A DNA stretch of 64,000 nucleotides, taken from the NCBI RefSeq assembly GCF_032854445.1, contig NC_088305.1, positions 26,310,628 through 26,374,627 on the forward strand, read 5' to 3'. Of this stretch, positions 45,901 to 57,900 are shown in pieces. Each line of letters starts with the position of its first letter. Positions within the stretch are counted from its first letter, which is position 1. Origin of the DNA: Liolophura sinensis. Its lineage: Eukaryota > Mollusca > Polyplacophora > Chitonida > Chitonidae. A model generated the notes under the pieces. That model was not told where the DNA came from. It did no database searches and saw only the letters and a list, made by a program, of their open reading frames with translations. A program made the position numbers and the translations under genes.

Positions 45901-48900
45901 ACAGGTATGCCAATCGTTTTCGTTTCTAACAGGATGACCTCCATATTGTGATTCACAAACAGCTGTCAAACCACGATGAAAAGTGAGTTGCTAAATCATG
46001 TAAATCAGTTCAAGTGTTGGGCTGAATCAAATAAATAAATAGATAAATCAAAAGTTGAAATTAAAAACTTTTAAGTTTTTTGAACTGTGAAGTACATGTG
46101 TTCAGGAATTATGATTAAAGTACTTTATATGTTAGAAATACGGAGGTTGTTGTTTTACCACTGTAATCTTTCTGAAGACATACATGTATTTTTATCTGTT
46201 TTTGGGCCTTAGAATTGAGGTGGTCTTATATAGAGCTCTGTCAATATGGCTTCCCCTTTGAGGTTGCTCTGGGGGTCATAATGTCACATATGGGAAAGTT
46301 CAGTCGCTGCTTGCCAAGGTGAAGGTCAATTGTTTACTGTAGGCATTTCAATTTCCTCCACTGATATATCTGATTGCTCTTGTCGATTGGAAATATTTTT
46401 TGAATGCACCTTTAAACCACGATCGATTAAGATACATGTATTAGTCATATTGCACTTGTAGTTAAAATAAAATTTTATGGACAGATTTTTTGAGTGGCTG
46501 TACAGTAATTTGAACCAAATGTTATCCGTTCAGATATCGTCGAATGGGCGTGATCGGGGCAATCATGGTGGTGAAAAGTATGGCGTACACAAATCCTGAT
46601 AACTGTGGTGACGGAAAAGGGGAAGCAACTCTGTCAGAAGATGTGTACAGACAGGTCATCGGTCTCTTACAACTAGTGAAAACGAGTGTTGCCAAAAGCC
46701 CTGAAGCCACGGCATTGTTCATGGATGAATTGTCCAGTGTGATTGCTGTGGGGAATCTTCATTCTAGAGTTGAGGTAAGTGACATTTTAGAACCATTTAT
46801 ACATATTAAGGGAATTCAACAGTCTTATCAAGGAAACTAAAAAAAAAAAAAAACAGAGCTTTATCACATACTCTTACATGCATTTATTTAGTATCAACAC
46901 TAAATAATTTGTTTGCTCCTAGACTTACTTTCTCTCATTACTCATTTCTAATTTCAGAAGCTATACTGGAGATTTTGGCAAAAAGTCCACATTTGCTAAT
47001 CAGGCCATTTTTTTTTATATCTATCAGAAAAACGTTTCAGACTCGTACCTGAACCATTCATAACGTTAAAAATTTTAAATAGTTTTACAAAATTTATGAA
47101 GTTACTTGTATCATAAATTTTGAGAACTGTATTACCAATTTTGAATATAACGTGTGCAGACGGGGTTGAAATTTGATGACAGATTATCATTTGGGCTATT
47201 TTAAAATAATGGCCAAAAATTTGATGGGAGTTGTGATTTTTGATTTGAAATCAGACCAGAATTTTTGACCAGAAATCTCTAGAGCATAATCTCTCAGACA
47301 TAAAGTACACATTTTGTGTATTATAAGTCATGAGTATGATCTGTACTTTGCCATCTTAGAGTCGTGATATTCTCTAGGCCATACCTACTAGATTTCCTCG
47401 TATTGCATTAAACCACCATCTGGATGAGTCATTTATTTATTCAGTTTTCATATAAAAAACATGTTTTATTCCAGGTTTGGATTGGAGATAATGTCACCAA
47501 TGATTTTCAGGATGACTTTGTTGTGGACATTGATCCTGAAGACTTGACCAGGTAAACAAAGAAACTCTTTTTGTCATTTTTGAGGTAATACAGTGAACCT
47601 GCGAAAACCGATCATGCGTGGGACAAAAAAATGTCAGTTTTGACAAGTGGCTGGTTTTTCAAGAATGTCGTCTTCACAATGAAGGAGAACAAATGAAAAT
47701 AAACTCAGTTATTATATACCTTAATTTCAAATGTGCAGGTTTCAAGCCCAAGTATGGATAGAACATGCATTGGATTTATCATAAAATGGGTCAAGGCTTG
47801 ACTGCTGAGCAGCAGTATATTTTATTACAGTCATTGCTTCCTTCGGCGTCACAAGACGTCAAGAGGAGGCCTCTGGGTGTATTGACAAGAAGCAGCCAGC
47901 CTTGTCAAAACATTGAATGTCAGCATAGTCATTAAGAAATTATACAGTAAACAAGCCCTTATCAGCAGAAATGCTGTGGGTCAGCGGGAATGCTGCGGGA
48001 CAGAAGGAATGCTGTGGGTCAGCAGGAATGCTGTGGGACAGCAGGAATGCTGGGGGTCAGCAGGAATACTGTGGGTTAGCAGGAATCCTGTGGGACAGAA
48101 GGAATGCTGCGGGGCAGCAGGAATACTGTTGGTCAGCAGGAATGCTGTGGGACAGTAGGAATGCTGGGGGTCAGCAGGAATACTGTGGGACAGCAGGAAT
48201 GCTGTGGGACAGAAGGAATGCTGTGGGACAGCAGGAATGCTGTTGGTCAGCAGGAATGCTGTGGGACAGAAGGAATGCTGGGGGTCAGCAGGAATGCTGT
48301 GGGACAGCAGGAATACTGTTGGTCAGCAGGAATGCTGTGGGACAGCAGGAATGCTGGGGGTCAGCAGGAATGCTGTGGGTCAGCAGGAATGCTGGTCAGC
48401 AGGAATGTTGGTCAGCAGGAATGCTGGGGGTCAGCAGCAATGCTGTGGGACAGCAGGAATACTGTTGGTCAGCAGGAATACTGTTGGTCAGCAGGAATGC
48501 TGGGGGTCAGAAGGAATGCTGTGGGACAGCAGGAATACTGTTGGTCAGCAGGAATGCTGTTGGACAGCAGGAATGCTGGGGGTCAGAAGGAATGCTGTGG
48601 GTCGGCAGGAATGCTGTGGGACAGAAGGAATGCTGTTGGTCAGCAGGAATGCTGTTGGACAGCAGGAATGCTGGGGGTCAGAAGGAATGCTGTGGGTCAG
48701 CAGGAATGCTGTGGGACAGCAGGAATACTGTTGGTCAGCAGGAATGCTGTTGGACAGCAGGAATGCTGGGGGTCAGAAGGAATGCTGTGGGTCAGCAGGA
48801 ATGCTGTGGGACAGAAGGAATGCTGTGGGACAGCAGGAATACTGTTGGTCAGCAGGAATGCTGTGGGACAGAAGGAATGCTGGGGGTCAGCAGGAATACT

Positions 48901-51900
48901 GTTGGTCAGCAGGAATGCTGTGGGACAGCAGGAATGCTGGGGGTCAGCAGGAATACTGTTGGTCAGCAGGAATACTGTTGGTCAGCAGGAATGCTGTGGG
49001 ACAGCAGGAATGCTGGGGGTCAGCAGGAATGCTGTGGGACAGCAGGAATACTGTTGGTCAGCAGGAATGCTGTGGGACAGCAGGAATGCTGGGGGTCAGC
49101 AGGAATGCTGGGGGTTAGCTGGAATGCTGGGGGTCAGCAGGAATACTGTGGGTCAGCTGGAATGCTGGGGGTCAGCAGTTTTAAACCCTTGCTTGTGTTG
49201 GTTGGATTAATACCAGCAGAAACAATAATCCTAAGGATTTCACGTCTGGATGGAACCCTAATTTAAGAAAAGCAAAACTAATCAGCTATTGTGTAATTTA
49301 TTCCAGAGACAGATTAGTTCCCATGGCATTATCGTTTGGTCTTGATGATACTGAAGATGCGAATATTGCCATCAATCTTCTGCCTCTAATTATTCAATCC
49401 TATGAAAACATGAACAGATCAGATCACAGTGGGGCAAAACGGTAGGTTGATGTTGTTTGGTACATGTATAATTTCTAAAAAAAACGTGACGTTTAATCTC
49501 CTGATATACTTTGCAAATCCTGCACAATAAATATATCAGTCAGTAAAATTCGTCAGTTATGGTAATTATTGCATATTTCCAACCATGTTATCATGCGGTA
49601 ATTAGCCATCAATGCTGTAAAATTGCGATGTCAAGGCGCAAAGGGAGGTCACCATGACGTTGTGACATAAACAGATTGAATATCTGAAATATTTGCCGAA
49701 CTATTTCTGTAGAGTATTTCAAGGATTTCTCTGATCTCATTTATGGCAACAACAAAAGAATACAGAGGATATTGCACTGTGAAGGTTGATTATCGTAAAT
49801 ATTTTACGAGTGAGAGGTGAAAAAGTTAACCAACAAGACGTAAAACGTAAAATCATTTCCACCTTTCACAAGAAAGATATTTATGATATTCAGCTTTCAC
49901 TGTGCAATGTTCTATTTATTATTTATATTTTGACAATATCGTGATTTTGTGTATTTATACAAGTTTCGGCAGTGTTTTTGGCTATAGACCTTCACAGACT
50001 TCTGTATATAGTATGTCTTGTGGTGTGCCATAAGAAATGTTAAAGTTGACTGAACTGTGTATTGTATTGAATATTGTATCTTCATGACGTCATTTTTGCG
50101 AAGCTTGAATTCGAACAACCTAAAATGTTGCTTTGTGACGTCAAGGCGCCGGGGTGTGTAATAACAAAATTGATATCTAACTCTGGCCAGTGAGATTTCA
50201 CCTTATAAATAATATAAAATAAATTAGTATGTGCATGTAGATAAGATGAAGAATAAATATTGTTAGTGCCATGTAAGTGATGCAAGCCTGACAAAAACAG
50301 ACATCATATTTATATGATTTTCACTTGAGGAGGGGCAATATCTTTGGGCTCCCTCTGGAGATACTTTGATGATTTAGTACAGGTTTGTCGAAATTTTTTG
50401 GTGGCTTTTGACTGTGAAGCTATAAACAATGACTGCATGACGTTACAAAGAAATTTCTATGCTGTGCGTAATTTACAGGGTTCCTTCGCCAACGTGCTTG
50501 GCTGCTCATTTCCGTCTGGTCAGGATATGTGAGCAGAAACAACAGAACAATGACCTGGAGGGGATTGATGCACTGTTGGGTGAGAGGGTTTGTTAGACAA
50601 CTTACTGTATCTGTTTATCATAGCTAGCTTGTGCTGAAATCTTTATAGTACTCTTTGACATGGATAAACAATCTTTTATGTTGACCTCAGACTAAAAAAA
50701 ATGATCTCTTTGAGGCTACCACAGTTTTATTTTATTTAAGAAAACACTAAATCTGGTCAACGGGATATATATTAAACAAGGGGATATATATTAAACACTG
50801 GGATGTATATTAAACAATGGGATGTATATTAAACAAGGGAATGTATATTAAACACTGGGATGTATATTAAACAACAGGATGTATATTAAACAATGGGATG
50901 TATATTAAACACTGGGATGTATATTAAACAAGGGGATGTATATTAAACAATGGGATGTATATTAAACAACGGGATGTATTTTAAACAATGGGATGTATAT
51001 TAAACAATGGAATGTATATTAAACAACAGGATGTATATTAAACAATGGGATGTATATTAAACACTGAGATGTATATTAAACAAGGGGATGTATTTTAAAC
51101 AGTTGGGTGTATATTAAAAAAAGGGGATGTGTATTAAACAAGGGGATGTATATTAAACAAGGGGATGTATATTAAACAACGGGATGTATATTAAACAGTG
51201 GGATATATATTAAACAAGAGGATGTATGTTAAACAAGGGGATGTATTTTAAACAATGGGATGTATATTAAACAACAGGTTGTATATTAAACAATGGGATG
51301 TATATTAAACAATGGGATGTATATTAAACAACAGGATGTATATTAAACAATGGGATGTATATTAAACAGTGGGATGTATATTAAACAAGGGGATGTATAT
51401 TAAACAATGGGATGTATATTAAACAAGGGGATGTATTTTAAACAATGGGATGTATATTAAACAACAGGTTGTATATTAAACAATTTCTTATGTTACAACA
51501 CCCACTACAGTGTCTTCAACAGAGAATGGGTTGGAAGCTATAAGACACAGTATATCACAGATATGTATGCTAACAATTAGTGATTAGCTTGGAATAAAAG
51601 AAAGTAACTGTGGATATATTAGTCAATAGCAAATTGAATCAATATTTCAGCAAGTTTAGTTAATGTCATTGTCCTATGGAACCATACTGTACATACCCAT
51701 CCTGATGATGGCATAAAAAGAACTTGTTGAAATATTAATTTTTGATGACAAGAATTTTATTTTGTGTTTAGTCGACACTAAAACGTCCAAAAATGGATTA
51801 AAAATACAATGGAATATCAGTGTTCATTTTCTCAGATTCTGATATATTCATGATTCTCCTGTTGGTATTTTTTGGGGGGGGGGTTTCTATGTTTTTTGAT

Positions 51901-54900
51901 CATGAAAATATGTCTTCAACAAAAAAAGTGCAGGGACAGTCCTCATTTCCCACAAGTTAGATAATTTACAAGTTTTTTATACTTTCATGCCCTCCTGACA
52001 TTGGGAAGAGATATATATTTAAATTGGTATGGCCTAATGACTGATATATTTATGATTACTTCCCGTATGAATGAATGAATGAATGACTATGGCTTAACGC
52101 CACATCGGCAATATTTCATCCCTGTCTTGGCGAGAACAAGGTGAAAACAAGGTGAGAACATCAAAAATGAAACAAGAATGTTTGGACATGTTGAAAATCA
52201 GGTAAGAAAAAACCAACACAGTTAAAACTCGAAAACCAGCATATTTTGAAAATAGTATATCTAGAAATCTATATGTATATAGCTTTTTATCTATAAATAT
52301 TTTTGACAATTAAAATTTATACTTCCCATGTGATCAGTGTTTGCATATACATGTACTGAGAGCCCTGTGTATCTCCATGCCCCCAGGTTGTCCTCTGTAC
52401 GTGTGTAAGGAGGGGGTAGAGGAGAAGATGAAGAGCCTGTCCCCCAGGGAGAAGGATGTCATCTGTAACACAGTCTTTCAGACCATTAATTGGTTCAGAG
52501 AGGTATACATACACTCAGCTCAGATCTTTAGGTGATATCAAAGGAGGCCACACTTTTAAGCTACCCTAATTCTTCTAAATTTTGGGACAGATATAAGCCG
52601 TGTGGAAAGTAGGATATTTCATTTCTTCACCAACCTTGGGAAAAGTAAAAATATGAGTATATTTTTCACTTGATGGTCTAACCATGTGAAAAAAGCGACC
52701 CAATATTCCTGCTAGAATTACATATACATTGGCTAAAATAAGCAGAGCAGGTGCCTCAACTTTTAGAAGAAATAGGGTACTGTGTTTTACCTAAAATTTA
52801 GCTTTTTTTCATTTGCCATATTCTTTTGTATTTTTGTATTTTAAATTAACATCTGAAGTTTCATTTTAAGGCCTTAATATTTGTTATTTATTTATTTGAT
52901 TGGTGTTTACTCTGTCATTAATATTTCACCTACACGACGGCGGCCAGCATTATGGTGGGAGGAAACCGGGGAAAACAAATGACCATCCACAGGTTGCTGA
53001 AAGACCCTCTCACGTATGACCGGAGGGGAAAGGCCTAAATATGTACTTCTGAAAGCGTCATTTTACAGGCCAAAATTTGGGTGAAACTGTATGTAAAGGA
53101 TACAGACTCGTGACGACAAAATTGTTTTCCTTCATATTAAGAAATCTCTGTATCATCTTGAATAATAATTGATACATAATGGAACTGGCTTGGTGATATA
53201 AACACAGTATAATTTAAAAAGTTTCATGTAATACCATATTTTATTTTGTTTATACCTTTATTAAAATGAACAACCTAAAATTTCATCTCCAAAATTGAAC
53301 TTTAGAGGCAAATAAATGTTATAAAATATTAATTTTTGTGCTGAACTTTTGGCTTATGCCATGCATTAACGATAAAACGCTTGAGGTATTTTGATGCAGT
53401 CAAGCGTTTAATCGTTTATGCTGTGCGTGTATATTAATTACCATAAAAAGGCAAGTTCTTTGGTAGTCTTATCTACCAAATCTCAAGTTCCAGTAGAAGA
53501 TCATCCTATCTTCCCAACCATCCTAAAACACCTTTCTAAAAAGCATTGTATTTATTGTCATGGGCAAGAAAACAAAAAAAAAACAAAAAAATACTGTAAG
53601 TTAAGACATAAATTTACATATTTCTTTGAAGTTATTATTTTGTATTTTTCTGGATAGTGTATGCCTTCTTGTTGTGAACCACAGGTTGTGAACGGATTTG
53701 CGACCCAGACTGAGCCAGAAATGAAGGCCAAGGTCATCATAAGGCTACAGAATATCACAGATGTGCAAACTCTGCTCATCAAATGTCTCAAAGGTCAGTC
53801 TGGTAATCTTTGATTGGTTGATTTATTTGATTATTTATTTGGTGGTTGTTTTTGCACAGAACTCGAGAATTTGACTTACTTAGTATTGAACAGTGGCCAC
53901 CATTACAATCGGTGGGAACTAGGCAGAGCCCAGGGAAAACCCATGACTATCTGCAGGTTACTTGCAGACCTTTCAGTGTACGACTGGAGAGGAAGCCAGC
54001 ACAAGCTGGGCTTGAACTCACAGTGGTTGCAGTGGTGGGCCGTTAAGCTATACTAGCACACCAACCCTTCAGCCACAGAGGACCATCAGTGATTGGTTGA
54101 TTGATGGTGTGACTGATCAGTTATTGGTTGATTGATGGTTTGACTGATCAGTGGTTGGTTGATTGATGGTTTGACTGATCAGTGGTTGGTTGATTGATGG
54201 TTTGACTGATCAGTGGTTGGTTGATTGATGGTTTGACTGATCAGTGGTTGGTTGATTGATGGTTTGACTGATCAGTGTTTAAGATGATGCTCAAGAATTT
54301 TTTCACCTATAAGACAGCAATCAGGTTTATGGGAGAACATCACTGGCCAGGTACCTGATAAATCTCGACTTAGAGGATGGAGATGCGTAAGTAAGCAGTA
54401 AAAGAAGGATTATCATTACGGTGTCACCAAAACCTGTACCTGGCTGATGAATTAAGTATTTTTTCCAACACAACTTCATTTTATCACTTTTTGACTTCAA
54501 AAAAAAAAAAAAAATTGAAAGTTGGCAAAATCAGTTTGGAGTCTGGCTAAATTTGACGAGTCTTGAATGCATCCATGTCTTTGTCTGAAGGTCACCCAAG
54601 CTTCCAGCCTCCTAAAGCTGTGTTTGACCTTGAGGATACACCATCTAAACCACTGGCTTTACCGGTCAAGTCCGGTGCGGCAAAGAAGCCAGGCAAGAAA
54701 GGGGCAAAAAAGTATGTACGCACATCAGACTTATTGTCTTTTGCAGGTCAATACAAAGTTTATTTATTTATTTATTTATTTGATTTATTTATTTGATTGG
54801 TGTTATACGCCGTTCTCAAGAATATTACACTTATACGACAGCGGACAGCATTATGGTGGGCGGAAACTGGGCAGAGCCCGTGGTAAACCCACAACCATCC

Positions 54901-57900
54901 GCAGGTTGCTCACTTACGGCAGGAGGGGATCAATACAAAGTTAGGCAAGATACGTAGTGTGAGATATAGAAAGTGGGACCGTTTTGGTTGATTTTTTTCA
55001 AACCTCACATGTGTTCATATGGATCATTGAAAACCTAGAAAATTCTGAAATTTGGAATTAGCTTTTCTACGCCTCGAAAAGCTTCAAATATTTTTGCCGA
55101 ATCAGAGGCACAGTTGAATGATGATGAAGATAGCGATATTTACGATGATTTGTGTAACAATTATAACAAATAAAATGTGACTTGCACAGGGTTCTTGCCT
55201 TTACAAAAAATATCGACAGACACACTAAATGCAAAAGAAATGCATTTTCCTGTTATTTACTAAATGAGAAAAGATTAGATCGCAGATGGCTCGTTTTGTT
55301 GCGTCTTTCCTGTCTGTCATTGTGGTTCCTACTGCTGATAAGCTGTACAGTTTATACAAGATTTATTCGTGCAACTCTCTTTTTCCCAATGTAAATTGGG
55401 TTAAAGAAGCTTTTTTTTTTCTGAAGTTGTAATATTTCAACCTATATTGAAAATTGAATTGATGGTCTTTGTTTTTATAGGAAGAAAGGAAGTGCTGATG
55501 TCACAGATCAGTCTGTTGCCGGGGACGATGATAATGGGGAGACAACTGTCTTGGCTGAACGAGTATAGAAACGCTTTAATCTCTCATTGGCTGAATGGCT
55601 TAGTGGATTTTATGATAAAAGTGAAACATTCAGGCGACACCAATTTTGGGTTTCACACGGAGCCGACAATAAATCATGCAAATATGAGATAAAAATGAAA
55701 TTATAAATCCACTATTTTATTGTGTCCAATCCCAGTATTTTTAATGATTTATCCTGTTTTCAAGGCTTTCTAATCACATAAATATGGTTTTAACAGGAAC
55801 AGTCAAAGGCACAGGCGACCTTGCCCACAAGTTAGATAATTTTTCAGTTTTAGTTTTATTTATAAACAATCTAATGACATGGAAAGAAGATTCCATTTGC
55901 CCGTAAAACAAAGAGGTAACTTGGTGTGGCCTTATGACATTAAACACCAATCAAATGGATAGCCAAATTTTGTATGACATTGTATTTTTCTGCACACTTT
56001 TGATCCATGTTCCATTATTTCCACTTTTTTCCATGTTTCACGAATACAAAATAACAAACTTTTCACTCTCCCCCAGTCTCAGTTGTCACTCCAGGGAGAC
56101 AGTCAAGCTACCCAGGGCTCCCCTACCAAAGACAAATCAGCGATAGACTTGGAGTTGTTCCGTCCCTACTTCAGGTACTGTAACAGCCTCAGTTAAATGA
56201 CCCATTATTTTGCCCATGCTTTGCCAAGGACACCAAACATGACACCACGTCCACTCACAGTATATACACACCAGACATGACACTGAATGCCAAAAACAAG
56301 TGCTTGCCAGATAACAGCCCTAAGGCATAATGTGCCATTAAAAACTCTGTTACGTCAGATACCAGAATTTTCATTGTATAGAAGTCATGACTGGATGGGG
56401 TAAGTTTTGTCTTTTTTTGTTGTGCATTTGGAAAAAGCTCAAAAATAATTTTAAATTGTAAAATTTGAATCTGTCCAAGGTTTTTGTGTTGAGAGATGAA
56501 ATTTTGCAAAGTCTTCATTTCTTGCAAAGGAAGAACACAGGAGTGGATCTTCTGTATGCACTTCTCTTCATTATAGACCTGTTTCACTGACATTGTTGTT
56601 TGGAATTTAATTTAATAACTTTTATTGCTTTCTTTAGGGAGCTGGACATAGATATCTTCATGATTCTGAAGAGTGGTTTTATTACTAGAGCTGCGCTTGA
56701 TTCAGAGGAGAACACCAGGGTGAGAGTTGAACATACACATAACATTTACACAGGACACCATGAGTTTAACAAGTTTATGTTTTGACAGAGTGAAAACCCC
56801 CCTTCATGTTTCACGGTATGGCTGTGTATTTTTGGAAAGAAGGCAACGATTTTGTTCTTTCTTATTCTCACTGTGTAGGGTTTCCCATGATAAAATCAAA
56901 CCTTTACAGACAAATATCCTGAATTTAGTGATAGTTCATCAGAGATCTGTACACTTTAATTGTAAATTCACATTTGGTGTGACTGAAATTTTCAAAAATT
57001 TGACAGTTTCAGTATTTGGGCTGTCATTGGGCGAAAAAAAAAAAGTGAAATGGATAAGTCTTTGAAGGAAATCATTGAACTGCAGAGATCGAAATGTTTA
57101 GTCATTCACTCGTTTTTAAGAACTAAAAATAAAAATGATGACCTCAAATTGAGCCCTGGGCCCAGTTCTTCGAAAATGAGCTAAAACTGGTATTAAGTCA
57201 GTTTTATAATTAAGATTTTTAGACAAATTTAGCAACCAATACAGCTGACCAAAGTCTAAAGTAAAACAGCAGCGGGCTTAGTTCAAATTTAATATACTGT
57301 TATGCAATTATTTTTGGGCTAAGTACAAAATTGAGGACTTGGTTTAAGTTAAATCTGGGATTAAGTCTTCAACCAGTTTCGAACAACCAGACTCAGATCG
57401 TCAAAAAGATGACTTTGTAGGATGCAGATACCTAATTCAGATCTATGATGAGTGTTTATGATACTCTGTCCACTTAAATATTGTTTTACAATGATATAAA
57501 TTTAGTCAACACCTTTAAAATAATATTGGATGAGATCAACTTTTGTCATGGATCAACCTGAAGAGCTCAAAATATCAGTCATTTTGACCTGTGAACTGTT
57601 AGTTTCACAATTAATTAGTGTTATTCAAAACTCATTCACTGAAAATATCCAGTTTAATTTAAAATTGTGCCAGGCGAAAGCCACAAACGAGCTACTCTTT
57701 ACAAGATATTTATTGAGCTCTGTTGGTAAAGACCAACAGATATCTTACGTTCCGATATAATATTCTTCCTCCGAGTAAAAAACAAAACTAAAATTTTCAT
57801 GGTTAATATTAATATCTGTCCGTCTGACATTCCTAACATGTATTTTGTGTTGCCAGGCAACAACAGATGTGCAGATCCAGCCACCACAGCTTGCATTTCT

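Noticed and set aside
57530-57760. 76-codon ORF before FANCD2 exon 29
   Set aside because: No splice-phase fit with exons 28 and 29, which join directly, and no similarity to FANCD2.
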